From: Conus ventricosus
Lineage: Eukaryota; Mollusca; Gastropoda; Neogastropoda; Conidae
DNA: 64,000 nucleotides
Direction: 5' to 3'
NCBI GenBank assembly: GCA_018398815.1
Contig: CM031595.1
Coordinates: forward strand, 45,373,521 to 45,437,520
Shown: positions 35,587 to 47,974 of the stretch, piece by piece
Layout: every line of letters starts with the position of its first letter
How positions within the stretch are numbered: the stretch's first letter is position 1
Notes under the pieces: generated by a model
Databases searched by the model: none
Seen by the model: the letters and a program-made list of their open reading frames with translations, nothing else
Told to the model about the DNA's origin: nothing
Program-made: the position numbers and the translations under genes

Positions 35587-37020
35587 TGGACGTTCCTGAG
35601 GGAAAAAAGATGCTTGCTATCACAGGCGAAAAAGCTAGGGAGATCCTGCAACAATATCAAACTGACATCATAAGGCCGTTGAGAGAAATCAGAGACTAAG
35701 AGAAAGAGCGGCAAAAATCGAGCTTGAGAAACAAAAGATTGAGTTTGACCATGAGCAATAGCAGAGGCGGAAAAAAAAAGATTAAGAGAACAAAATTAAA
35801 CTGAGACGAAAAAAATCTAATTATAAAACTAGACCCCTCCTCCCGATCATGCCCGTTCTTCCTTTCAAACCATGAGCACCCAAAAATGTTCTTCATCTTC
35901 CTCTTTTTTTAAAAAAGAAACTAGTGATGAGACTGATCACTTCATGCTCCATTTTGAAGCCCGTGCTATTTTATATAGGTAGGACAATGATCACGGCCCA
36001 TCCATTCTACTTCCTCTCTCCAAGGCTCAGTCCTTCTTTTTTTTAACCATTCCCTTGGTGCTTCTGGTGCTGTTCCCTATCATGCCCCTTACCAACACTT
36101 TCATACAGAGTTCCAATGCATAGCTCGTGCATTTCATTAACGTTTTTAACTAGATGACCCGAGCTAAGGTGAATCATTTTTGATCATTTTTGGCCTCTCT
36201 GACTAGGCTTCAACATCATTTATTGATGGCTGGCTCTGTCAGAAATAACTCAGGATTTTCATGGTCTTCATGACGTTAACATGAGGGAGTTAACGGTTTT
36301 AACTAGATGACCCGAGCTAAGGTGAATCATTTTGATCATTTTTGGCCTCTCTGACTAGGCTTCAACATCATTATTGATGGCTGGCTCTGTCAGAAATACT
36401 CAGGATTTTCATGGTCTTCATGACGTTAACATGAGGGAGTAGTTTTTTTCAGTCAGTATCTCAAGACTTGTCTGAATTCTTAAGGGAGGGAAACGTTCTA
36501 ATGGTATGAGATGGCCACTTATGGCCGAACTTTACAGTGAAGCGAGACCCAGTAAACCTGTCGCCAGTAGAGATGATTCTACACTGATTGTTCTCTGGAG
36601 GTGTTGCACAGGTGAGATCGGGCCCATCACAGCCTCTAGGGGCGAGGTAGATTTTTAACTGAATTTCAAGGGCCATGGCTGCTCTTCTGGGCACGCGACT
36701 CAGAAAGACATTACTCAGACGCTCGGCCCCTTTCTCGTCCCCCAGTTCTCCTCGTTCTGTTTCACCTTCTCCTTCCCGTTCTCATGACTGAGCAACTTTT
36801 TTTGCATGCGCGTGGGAATCGGCAGAGGTCTTAAAACGATGTCTTCGTATCAAAGTGATCAGCTTGAAAAGTCAGAAACGAAGCGCTCACTGGTATGCCA
36901 AAAATACTGTGCTTTGGACATTACCAGTTGCAGGTCCTTCCAGGCACGCAAGGTTTTGGTTTCGACCAGTGTTGCTAAATACTTGGATAAGGTGAATCAG
37001 TACCATGGTTTTGTGCGATA
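35587..37020 (+). pseudogene. Ty3/gypsy-like Gag remnant, heavily broken
   Basis: The plus strand starts MDVPEGKKMLAITGEKAREI, LQQYQTDIIRPLRE, then an E/K/R-rich coil. After frame changes come ETSDETDHFMLHFEARA and ILLPLSKAQSFF (a SCAN/gypsy capsid-like region), MTRAKVNHF...SFLASLTRLQHH, and after the 150-bp duplication ARPSKPVASRDDS, GHGCSSGHATQ and finally KVLVSTSVAKYLDKVNQYHG, with a degraded zinc-knuckle-like CQKYCALDITSC. The order resembles Gag of molluscan gypsy elements. Protease, RT and integrase are absent; multiple stops make it nonfunctional. Confidence 0.55.
36138..36440. repeat. Tandem duplication of about 150 bp inside the Gag remnant
   Basis: Units 36138-36289 and 36290-36440 are nearly identical. 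They differ mainly by single extra bases in unit 1 (T run at the GATC site, TTATTG, AATAACTC). Both encode the MTRAKVNHF region. Confidence 0.9.
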
Positions 37021-37102
37021 AACGGGCCTCTAGTCCTTCGTGATACTGGTTGTATAACGGTTGGGGTTCGAAAGCCTTTGGTTCCTCCTGACCAATAAAC
37101 TG

Positions 37103-37436
37103 TTAAAACCTAGCCGTCTGTTTCCTTTGGCGGCAAGACTGAGGTCCGTAGTTTCCTCTTGCTGAAGCACAGTAAAAGAAACTCGTGGAGAGCGTGGCAG
37201 CAGAGAGTCCCTCAGAAGAAGCCCCCTTCAAGCAAGTGTTTCGGCCCTTATCTCCTGACACTCTAGGGGGTTGGGCCACACCCGGTTCATGACTCCGGAT
37301 GTCCCTCGCTGCCCCTTTTTTTTTTTTTTTCCCCATCTTGGACGAGCCATGGCTGGGATTCGAACCCATGACCCTCTGACATGCTCATTTTCTACTTAAT
37401 GACTCGCGCTTTAACCACTGAGCCACAGGACACCTG
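37103..37436 (-). mobile_element. tRNA-derived SINE
   Basis: The minus strand has an RNA polymerase III A box TGGCTCAGTGG (reverse complement of 37415-37425) and a B box GGTTCGAATCC (reverse complement of 37357-37367), 47 bp apart. A short A run follows (37318-37332 region), then a tRNA-unrelated body to about 37103 containing GCCGCCAAAGGAAACAGACG. The spacing is that of a tRNA-like head with a long variable arm. The head directly abuts the 3' end of the R2-like coding region. Confidence 0.7.
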
Positions 37437-40400
37437 ATATTTGTAGGGAAATTAAGCCTATGAAGTTCACTTTTGTTCCTCCTTGACCAGATCCAGCTTG
37501 AACACCTCTCTGCCGCTTCTGCCATTGCTTTCCAGGGCTCTGGTTTTTTCCTTCCCTGCAAACTGAGAGCTGTTTCATGAGGCTGTATGCAGACGTTCCT
37601 ACAAACCCCCTAGCTCCAATTTCTGCAGTGAGGACTTTGACCTGATAGCCTTCTCTCCTCAGGCTGTTTGCCAGATCAGCATACTTTTCAGTCTTGTAGA
37701 TTTGAGCTGCCTCCATTCTGTTCTCATATGGCACCGTGAGCTCGATCATGATCAGCTGCTTGGTTGACTTAGAGTGGACTACTGATGTCTGGTCTCATGC
37801 CACTCTTGCTGATGATCTCTGGGTGACTCTTCCATTCTGGGAGGTCTGCAGTGCCTCCCAGTCACTGCCCCATCCAGCAGACTCTGCCTGCATGTTTCGA
37901 GTGGCACTGTTGTTCTTGGCCATGATTTGCTGCCTCCTGCCGTGAAGAATGTTGCGGGTGCTTTGGAGTCCTGATTCTCCCTTTTGTGGTGTTGGTACTA
38001 GCCCAGACTACTTGTACAATTTCTTTGAGCACTTGGTTGTGCCTCCATGTGTACCTTCCTTGAGCCAGGGCTAACTTTACATGAGCTTAGAACATGCTCC
38101 ACTGTTTTGTTTTTTATGGCAGAGGGGCATGCAGGATCGTCTGTTTTCCCCCACTTCACCAGGTTTGAAATTTGAGGGCAGAAGGTCATATGCAGATCTG
38201 AGAATGAAGCTGATCCTGAGAGGGGCCATGTGCCAAATGTCATTCCAAGTTAGACTTCTTTGGAGTGCATTCTCCCACGTTGTCCATTGCCCTTGCTGGC
38301 TCTGCGGGACTGCTTTTTGGAGTCTTTTTGGTCTTCTTCTTTTCTCATCTCCTGAATCATCATGTCTCTTTTGGCTTTTCCTTTGGCCTTTGACCACCAT
38401 TCAGTTTTGGTCCCCCCAGTCCTTGTCTGTTGGTCTGTGTGTGTCCCCGTTATTTCTCTGATCTTGAGACTTTCTTTGCAGAATCCATCGCCTCTTGAAC
38501 TTTCCATTTTCTGCCTGTCTTCAGCTGGGGCTTGATTGCTTCTACCACCTTGTCTCCTGAGTCCTCCAGCATGCTTTGAAGTCTGATCTTCCCTGCTTTG
38601 TATTCCTCCAGGATGGATTTCAGTGGTAGTTTGAGCTTTGCTTGGCGACAGTACAGCGCGATGTCAGTCAGACAGGGTGGGACACCAAGCCAATTCCTTG
38701 TGAACTTGTTGATTTTGGCTTCCATTGCCTCCACTGTGCTGGTGCAGATGTCGTATATCATCAGAGGCCATAGGAGCTTGGGATCAGCATGAACTGCAGA
38801 CACCAACCTTGTATTTGCCAGGGAGCCCACACTGGTCAATGGTCTCCAAGCCTTCTTCCGCCATCTGCTTGGTTTCTTTTGCTCTTTGTGTGTCTTTCAG
38901 TGTATCATCATACCATCTTCCAAGGCTCTTGACTGGTTCTTCTGTGACTGTTGGAATGGCCTGGTTGGCAACACTGAAGACCACAGATTCGGCCACTTTT
39001 TCCTTTCCTCAGTGAGAGACTCCGTGATTTCTTTGGCTTGAACTTCATTCTGGATGAGGCAACTATGTCGTCCAGCCTCTCCAGCACATGACGTGTCTCG
39101 TCTTCTCTGGATGAAATCACTGTAGTGTCATCCATGAAGGCCTTGAGAGGAGGCATCTTGTATCCATCGCCAAGGTCTGTTTGTCTCGCGTTGTTTGTTG
39201 CTGCTTTCAAGATGAGTTCCATTGCCAGCACGAACAGTAACGGGAAATTGCACAGCCCATTGCAATGCCCACTTCCAAGTTGATCCAATCAGTTTGGTAG
39301 TCCTTGGTAGAGAACCGCATTGAGAAGCCATTGAAGTACTTCTTGAGCATGTCGCGATGTTCTTTGGCACATGGTACATCTCAAGAGCCAACTGTATCAT
39401 CTCATGGGGCACAGATCCATATGCGTTTGCCAGATCGAGCCACACTACGTCCAGGTCTCTCTTTTCTGTTTTTGCTTTTTGGATTGCGTCCCAGATCATT
39501 GTGGCGTGTTCTACCACAGCCAGCCACGCCTGGGATGCCACCTTTCTGGACTGACACATCCAAGTACTTGTTTTCCATCGGGTACTGGTCAGCCTTGCTG
39601 CCATGACAGAGAAGAAGTTTTTCCCTTCGACGTTCAGCAGTGAATATTGGCCTGAACTGGCTGATGTCACTTGAGTTTTGCTCTTTGGGGATGTACACAC
39701 CATCTGCCGTCATCCACTGGCCGCTGATCTTCTGGTTTCTCCAAGCCGATCGCAGCAGCCTGTGAGCCACTCCAGCACCTTGGGACATTTCTTGTAAAGC
39801 TGGTAAGGTATTCCGTTTGGGCCCTGGTGATGATTTGGCTCTGGCTTTGTCGACCACCTTCTTGATTTCCACCAACGTTGGAGGCTTGCCATTGAACTGT
39901 TCCTCAGGGTTGGTTGGCCACACCAGATCTTGAATGTCGAGTGGTGCTTTGCTCTGTGAGTCAGAGTATGTTTTCCTCAGATGCTGCTCAAGAACTCCTT
40001 TGTCCACACTTAGGTCCCAGATTTTGGCTGCTCAAACAGTGTTCTGGCAAACTGGAAGGGGTCTCTGAAGAAGCGCTCTTGTGTCTTCTTCTTTGTTTTC
40101 TTCCTCTTCCTCGCAGATTCCGCTTTGCTGAGGGTGCTGTGTTTTTCTTCAGGTCTTCCCACAGTTTTTCCAAGCCTTGTTTTTCAGCTGGCAGTGCGGT
40201 CTTCATTTGCTTCTTGAGGTTTGTTCTTTTGGACTCTGATCTGTCCATCTTTTCTTGGCGTCTGGATTTCTTTGGAGGTGTTTTCTCTTTGGGTAGTTTT
40301 ACTCCATAGGCGTCTCTACATGTGGCATACACAATGTCCCCATATGTTGGCTAGTTTGTGTTCCAGGGTGCTTTTTCCCTATCAGTGCATCGAGTCTTTG

Positions 40401-41530
40401 GACGATTTTTGCATCCAGTTTCTCCCAATCTTCAGTTTCGTTTGCTCGTGGCAGGTTGAGTTTCAGGCGCCTGGCATCGAGGGCCTGTGTAAATTCCTCA
40501 TCCGAACCAACAGCGTGGATGTCCTTGGCACTGTGGTTTAAATCCTGGCCTTGGTCTTCCGACGTCTTTTCTGCTGATGCAGTGCGCTGCTGCTCATTCA
40601 GGTTTCACTCCGTACTTTTCAGGCAAGGTGATTTCATTGTCCTTCATTTTCTCTCGGCGTTGTTTTCCTTAAACCTGTTGTTTGTTCCGGGGTTTGTCTA
40701 CCACTCATCTCCATCTTCAAGTAACAGTTCATTGTAAACGGTCATCGGTGGTAGGTGTCGCACCTCACGAATCTTCGCCATGGTATTTCCAGATGTTCTT
40801 ACGTATCCCTCTTGGCTTTGAACGTTCTGACAGCGTCCGTGAGGCATGCTGTATCTCTTCCAGGTGCCTTTGTATTCAACAAAGGCGATACACTTGCTCT
40901 CTGAAGTCACATGCTGGATGGCCCTGAGACAACCCAAGTGATCCTGCGGCGATACTCGGCATCTGCCTTCAAAGTCGAGTAATATATGGAGAGAGCCAAA
41001 ATTCCTCATCACTATGTTGTGGGGCTATTGGGTCGTAACACCTTCTGCCAAACGCGCCGAACTTCTCTGCAATAGAGGCCTTTATTTTTGAAGACTTTGT
41101 CCAGTTTATTTCCAGACTTGACAATGTAGTAAGCTTAGTACCTCGAGGTGTTTGTTTTTATCCAAGCTCTGCAGTCGTCGTAGAAATTGCTTTTCTCATT
41201 TCCTGACGGCGCTCATTGTTTTTCCTGATGTCCAATAAAAAGCCAATTGCTCTTAGGACCTGTTGGAATTTTGTCAACAGTGCGACCACCCACATGATTG
41301 AGATGCTGTAGAAGTTCTGTGGTATCACAAAAATCTGTAATGGGCATCCTTCCATCGTCAATGTCTCCAGTTCTCTCATCGCACACATTTCGTCCTCAAC
41401 TTCTTCAAATCTGGCATCTCATCCCAACTTTATCTCAACTATGTCATGATCATATTCCTCACGACATCATATCCTCACTGTACTTCGTCTTTCATTTCCC
41501 CTCACCTTCCCCCAGACTAGTTTTCTCCCT
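37437..41530 (-). mobile_element. R2-type non-LTR retrotransposon with restriction-like endonuclease, copy B1
   Basis: The minus strand, N to C: a basic region (40332 downward: KKSRRQEKMDRSESKR, RGRGRKQRRRHKS), then SSPGPNGIPYQLYKKCPKV, VYIPKEQNSSDISQFRPI, VWLDLANAYGSVPHEMI and the RT active site FMDDTTV (about 39127-39135), then FKPKKSRSLSLRKGK and WPLMIYDICTSTVEAMEAKI. The C-terminal part gives RPD near 37775 and MIELTVPYENRMEAAQIYKT, EIGARGFVGTSAYSLM and AMAEAAERCSSWIWSRR: a PD-(D/E)xK-like endonuclease. C-terminal RLE and no AP endonuclease place it with the R2/NeSL/Hero group; exact clade uncertain. Several frameshifts break the frame. Confidence 0.85.
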
Positions 41531-42530
41531 NNNNNNNNNNNNNNNNNNNNNNNNNNNNNNNNNNNNNNNNNNNNNNNNNNNNNNNNNNNNNNNNNNNNNN
41601 NNNNNNNNNNNNNNNNNNNNNNNNNNNNNNNNNNNNNNNNNNNNNNNNNNNNNNNNNNNNNNNNNNNNNNNNNNNNNNNNNNNNNNNNNNNNNNNNNNNN
41701 NNNNNNNNNNNNNNNNNNNNNNNNNNNNNNNNNNNNNNNNNNNNNNNNNNNNNNNNNNNNNNNNNNNNNNNNNNNNNNNNNNNNNNNNNNNNNNNNNNNN
41801 NNNNNNNNNNNNNNNNNNNNNNNNNNNNNNNNNNNNNNNNNNNNNNNNNNNNNNNNNNNNNNNNNNNNNNNNNNNNNNNNNNNNNNNNNNNNNNNNNNNN
41901 NNNNNNNNNNNNNNNNNNNNNNNNNNNNNNNNNNNNNNNNNNNNNNNNNNNNNNNNNNNNNNNNNNNNNNNNNNNNNNNNNNNNNNNNNNNNNNNNNNNN
42001 NNNNNNNNNNNNNNNNNNNNNNNNNNNNNNNNNNNNNNNNNNNNNNNNNNNNNNNNNNNNNNNNNNNNNNNNNNNNNNNNNNNNNNNNNNNNNNNNNNNN
42101 NNNNNNNNNNNNNNNNNNNNNNNNNNNNNNNNNNNNNNNNNNNNNNNNNNNNNNNNNNNNNNNNNNNNNNNNNNNNNNNNNNNNNNNNNNNNNNNNNNNN
42201 NNNNNNNNNNNNNNNNNNNNNNNNNNNNNNNNNNNNNNNNNNNNNNNNNNNNNNNNNNNNNNNNNNNNNNNNNNNNNNNNNNNNNNNNNNNNNNNNNNNN
42301 NNNNNNNNNNNNNNNNNNNNNNNNNNNNNNNNNNNNNNNNNNNNNNNNNNNNNNNNNNNNNNNNNNNNNNNNNNNNNNNNNNNNNNNNNNNNNNNNNNNN
42401 NNNNNNNNNNNNNNNNNNNNNNNNNNNNNNNNNNNNNNNNNNNNNNNNNNNNNNNNNNNNNNNNNNNNNNNNNNNNNNNNNNNNNNNNNNNNNNNNNNNN
42501 NNNNNNNNNNNNNNNNNNNNNNNNNNNNNN
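41531..42530. other. Assembly gap of exactly 1000 N
   Basis: One thousand N. A round length suggests a scaffolding placeholder rather than a measured distance. Frames that run across it (X residues) have no meaning. Confidence 0.99.
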
Positions 42531-45500
42531 TGTTTTCCCCACTTCACCAGGTTTGCATTGAGGGCAGAGTATTGCAGATCTGAGAATGAAGCTGATCCTG
42601 GAGGGGCATGTGCCAAATTCTTCCAGTTAGACTTCTTGGAGTGCATTCTCCACGTTGTCCATTGCCCTTGCTGGCTCGCTGGACTGCTTTTTGAGTCTTT
42701 TTGGTCTTCTTCTTTCTCATTCTCTGATCATCGCCCTTTCTTTGGCTTTCCTTTGGCTTTGACCCCCAATTCAGTTTGGTCACCCCCAGTCCTTGTCTGT
42801 TGGTCTGTGTGTGTCCTGTTATTTCTCTGATCTTGAGACTTCTTTTGCAGAATCCATCGCCTCTTGAATTTTTCCATTTTCTGCCTTCTTCAGCTGGGGC
42901 TTGATTGCTTCTACCACCTTGTCTCCTGAGTCCTCCAGCATGCTTTGAAGTCTGATTTCCCTGCTTTGTATTCCTCCAGGATGGATTCAGTGGTAGTTTG
43001 AGCTTTGCTTGGCGACAGTACAGCGCGATGTCAGTCAGACAGGGTGGGACACCAGCCATTTTCCTTGTGAACTTGTTGATTTTGGCTTCCATTGCCCCCA
43101 CTGTGCTGGTGCAGATGTCGTATATCATCAGAGGCCATAGGCTTTGGTATCAGCATGAACTGCAGACACCAGACCTTGTATTTGCAGGGTGCCCACACTG
43201 GTAAATGGTTCTCCAAGCCTTCTTCCGCCATCTGCTTGGTTTCTTTTGCTCTTTGTGTGTCTTTCAGTGTATCATCATACCTCTTCCAGGCTCTTGACTG
43301 GTTCTTCTGTGACTGTTGGAATGGCCTGGTTGGCAACACTGAAGACCACAGATTCGGCCACTTTTCCTTTCCTCAGTGAGAGACTCCGTGATTTTTTTTG
43401 GGGCTTGAACTTCATTCTGGATGAGCAACTATGTCGTCCAGCCTCTCCAGCACAGACGTGTCTCGTCTTCTCTGGATGAAATCACTGTAGTGCCCATCCA
43501 TAAAGGGCCCTTGAGAGGGAGGCATCTTGTATCCATCGCCAAGGTCTGTTTGTCTCGCGTTGTTTGTTGCTGCTTTCAAGATGAGTTCCATTGCCAGCAC
43601 GAACAGTATCGGGGAAATTGCACAGCCATTGCAAGCCCACTTCCAAGTTGATCCAATCAGTTGTGTAGTCCTTGGGAGAAACCGCATTGGGGAAGCCATT
43701 GAAGTACTTCTTGAGCATGTCGCGATGTTTCTTTGGCACAGGTACATCTCAAGAGCCAACTGTATCATCTCTGGGGGACAGATCCATATGCGTTTGCCAG
43801 ATCGAGCCACACTACGTCCAGGTCTCCCTTTCTGTTTTTGCTTTTTGGATTGCCGTCCCAGATCATTGTGGCGTGTTTCTAAACAACACCAGCCACGCCT
43901 GGGATGACCACCTTTCTGGCTGACATCATCCAAGGACTTGTTTTCGCATCAGTACTTGGTCCGCCTTGCTGCATGACAGAAGAAAAAGATTTCCCTCGAC
44001 GTTCAGCATGATATGGGCCTGAACTGGCTATGGGCACGAAGGGGCGCTTTGGGTGACACACCATCTGCCGTAATCCACTGCCGCTGATCTTCTGGGTTCT
44101 CCAAGCCATCGCAGCACCTGTGAGCCACACCAAGCACCTTGGACATTTCTGTAAAGCTGGTAAGGTATTCCTTTGGCCCGGTGGATGATTTGGCTCTGGC
44201 TTTGTCCGACCACCTCTTTGATTTTCCACCAACGTTGAGGCTTGGGCCTTGACGTTCCCTCAGGGTTGTTGGCCACCCCAGATCTGAATGTCGAGTGTCT
44301 TTGCTCCTGGAGTCCGAGTATGTTTTCCCTCAGATGCTGCTCAAGAACTCCTTGTCCACACTTAGGTCCAATTTTGGCTGCGCTAAACAGTGTGTCTGGC
44401 AAAACTGGAAGGGGTCTCTGAAGAAGCGCTCTTGATGTCTTCTTCTTTTGTTCTTCCTCTTTCCTCCAGATTCCGCATTGCTGAGGGTGCTGTGTTGTTC
44501 TTTCCAGGTCTTCCCACAGTTTTTTCCAAGCTTTGGTTTTCAGCTGGCAGTGCGGTCTTCATTTGCTTCTTGTGGTTGTTCGTTTGGACTCTGATCTTGG
44601 TCCATCTTTTCTTGGCGTCTGGATTTCTTTGAGGTGTTTTTTCCCTCCTTTGGTAGTTTTACCTCCATAGCGTCCTCTACATGTGGCATAACAATGTCCC
44701 CCATATGTGGCTTATTTGTGTTCAGGGTGCTTTTTCCCTATCATGTGCATCGATCGTGGGGACGATTTTTGCATCCAGTTTCTCCCAATCTCAGTTTTCG
44801 TTTGCTCGTGCAGGTTGAGTTTCAGGCGCCTGGCATCGAGGGCCGTGTAAATTCCTCATCCGAACCAACAGCGTGATGTCCTTGGCACTGTGGGTTAAAT
44901 CCTGGCCTTGGTCTTCCGACGTCTTATCTGCTGATCGTGCGCTGCTGCTCCATTCAGGTTTCACTCCGTACTTTTCAGGCAAGGTGAATCCGTGTCCTCA
45001 ATTTTTTCTCTCGGCGTTGTTTTCCTTTAACCTGTTGTGTGTTCGGGTTTTCTACAGTCTCATCTCCATCTTCAAGAAAACAGTTCATTGTAAACGTCAT
45101 CGGTGGTAGGTGGTCGCTCCTCCACGAAACTTCGCCATGGTATTTTCCAGAATGGTCTTACGTATCCCTCTTGGCTTTAACGTTTTTCTGACAGCGTCCC
45201 CGTGAGCATGCGGTATCTCTTCCCAGGTGCCTTGGTATTCAACAAAGGCGATACACTTTGCTCTCTGAAGTCACCCGATGCTGGATGGCCCTGAGACAAC
45301 ACCAAGTGATCCTGCGCGAGACTCGGCATCTGCCCTTCAAAGTCGAGTAATAAATGGAGGAGCCAAAATTTCCTCATCACTATGTGTGGGCTATTGGGTC
45401 GTAACACCTTCTGCCATCGCGCCGAACTTCTCTGCAATAGAGGCCTTTATTTTTGAAGACTTTGTCCAGTTGTATTTCCAGACTTGACAATGTAGTAAGC

Positions 45501-45948
45501 CTTAGTACCTGAGGTGTTTGTTTTAACACAAGCTCTGCATCGTCTAGAAATTGCTTTTCTCATTCTCTGACGGCGCTCAGTGTTTTTCCTGTTTGCCAAT
45601 AATAACGCACAATTGCTCTAGACCAGTTGGAATTTTGTCAACAGAGCGACCACCCACATGATTGAGATGCTGTAGAAGTTCGTGGTATCACAAAAAATCT
45701 TAATGGGCAGCCTTGCCATCGTCAATGTCTCCAGTTCTCCTCATTCGCACACACTTCGACCTCAACTTCTTCAAATCTGGCATCGTCATCTCCAACTTCA
45801 TCTCCAACTATGTCCATGATCATATTCGCTCAAGACATCATAAATCCCCACTTGTATCTTTTCGTCCTTTTGCATCCTCACCTTCTATACAGTCAGTGCC
45901 AACGAAATGATTCGAATAACCCACAACTGACGACTAGTTTTCCTCCCT
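42531..45948 (-). mobile_element. R2-type element, copy B2 (probably the same locus as B1, unpolished)
   Basis: Colinear with 38141-41530 over its whole length and on the same strand, beginning at TGTTTTCCCCACTTCACCAG and ending at GACTAGTTTTCCTCCCT (45932-45948), the match to the last bases before the gap (GACTAGTTTTCTCCCT). It carries the same RT fragments but many more one-base insertions and deletions. Relative to B2, copy B1 lacks about 40-50 bp near 41508. The C-terminal endonuclease is not in this copy because the sequence begins downstream of the gap. Confidence 0.85.
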
Positions 45949-45959
45949 GGCATTGGTCC

Positions 45960-46565
45960 ACAACGAACATTTACGGGCGGTAGCTTCACCGAATGTCCTG
46001 TTCAACGTTGTATATGCAACTTCGTGCTTCCCTTTCTCTGTGGTAGTAGATTCGAATGGCCCTTTGGAGGAACCTAAGCCAAAACCAAAATCGTCCAGGC
46101 ACTGCTGAAACGACCAACGGAAGCGCAGCTAATACAGAATCATTATAATCAGGACTGACCAAAGATAACGAGGATGTGCCATTTGCTATAATCCTTTGCT
46201 TCTGTTTGACCATGCACAGCGCAGTTTTGTACGTTAGTTCATTGATAAATATATAGGGGGGGGGGGGGGGGGGCTGTTGATCCGCTTAAGTTAGCGTTAC
46301 AGCGTGGAAAAGGCCACTTTCCCATCACTGGAGTGAAAGAGCACGGCATGGAATATTTCACCACTCTGTGCAGTCTCGTCCAGTCGCGTGGTGTCGAATG
46401 CCTACTGATCGCTCCGAAAGATCCGTATTCAGTCCGAGTTCCTCGCATATCAGGAGTTAGCATCTCTCTCTTGATTACTTTCAGCAAATGGCGTACCACC
46501 CTTTTTTAGCACCTGAATAATATTGATAAATGTCTAAGTAGATGTCGAGAGTATGCAGTTAAGAG

Positions 46566-46598
<33 letters not shown>

Positions 46599-46957
46599 GA
46601 GGGAGATTTGTGATCTCGCTTTACGACATCAATCGGAAGATACCAATCGCAAGGTCTTCACAGTGCTTGTGTTCCAATCTTGGCAATCTGAAGTGAAAAC
46701 TGCGTAATACCCATTTTCTCTCCACACCTCCCAATTCATTTATCCCAATCGTTTTTGTGTCTCCCACTGACACTTAAGGCCGCAAGTACCCCTGTTGTTG
46801 GTGATCTGTTTTACCCCAACTCTCCCACCCCGTGCACCCTAGACTGGCTGTCACTGGCCCTTTTCTGAGCTTTATTTGCTGTAAAATAGATTGGAACCCG
46901 AACAGACAGAGAGAGAGAGACAAAGAAAGGAAGAAGAGAGGAGAGAGAGAGAAGAGA

Positions 46958-47000
<43 letters not shown>

Positions 47001-47960
47001 AGAGAGTGTAAAAACATTGTGAAGTAACACGACCTACCTCGCAATAAATCAACGAGTGCTTCCCAGTTCCTTTGTGCAGGCACCTCATGGATATCGTGCT
47101 GCCCGGCGTCTCCAACGAATCCATGTCCGCGGCACAGTGGGGGGGGAATCGCGCACTTAGGAAAAGCGCACAATAAAAGGTTTAGGTTAGGTTAGGTTTG
47201 TAGGACAATTCCTATAGCTATATAGCCAGAATTGGCTTTACATGTCCCTTCTATGTGTTATCTATCTTCACACGGTCCAGGTCCTTTAACTCTGCTCAAG
47301 TCTTTAATTTATCAATAGTCAAAATAAAAAGTCTCAATAATACACTATCATGCGATAAGAGCTTTTGAAATCGGTTAGTATTTTGTGCACGTTTAATGTT
47401 ATGGGTTAATTTTATCCAAAGGATTTGTTACTCTGTTACAGCGAAATATCTTATGGACCGTAAATGGCGAATGATTGAAATTCTGAGGAAAATGAACGTA
47501 ACACATTTTGAGTGAGTGACACTAAAATGTGAGTAACACTTTGAGTGAGTGACGACGATGTGAGTGTGAACGATTGTGATTGGTGAGAGCGATGAGAGAG
47601 AGGGTGGGATGTAGCAGGTGATTTGAAATGATTAGAACGAATTTTGATTGAGAATTATGCTGCGATCGTTGCCGACCGTCGCGGATAGGCCGATCGTTTA
47701 TTCTTACCCGCCCCGCTGTGAGTCAATGACCCTGTCTCGTCCATCGTTCTGGAAAATGCATCCAGTAGGCCTATGCTGATATTCATTTACCTGAGCTTCC
47801 CAGGAAGTACCTCCATGACTGAACGCAGGGAATAGGCCATCAATTCAGATCCTTGTTCCGCGTGAGACTCCTCTTCACACAAGGACCCATGCTGAAAAGT
47901 AACGAAAGAAATTTTTTCTGTAAAACAGGCCATGAAATTAGTCATACAAAAGCCAAAATG
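45960..47960. other. Unassigned sequence with G-run and (GA)n tracts
   Basis: Contains a G run (46256-46273), (GA)n with a G run (46566-46600) and an imperfect (GA)n at 46908-47006. No gene or transposon motif recognised. A short TTAGGTTAGGTTAGG block lies near 47182-47198. Confidence 0.45.
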
Positions 47961-47974
47961 GCCCTTATACTGTG

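Noticed and set aside
37345..37436. A functional tRNA gene
   Set aside because: A and B boxes are present, but the stems cannot be closed convincingly and the sequence continues into a SINE body with an A run.
41298..42830. 510- and 384-codon frames of X residues
   Set aside because: They run through the N gap and carry no information.
47180..47200. Telomeric repeat array near TTAGGTTAGGTTAGG
   Set aside because: About three units of a five-base TTAGG repeat in a unique region; too short to mean more than chance or a tiny interstitial repeat.
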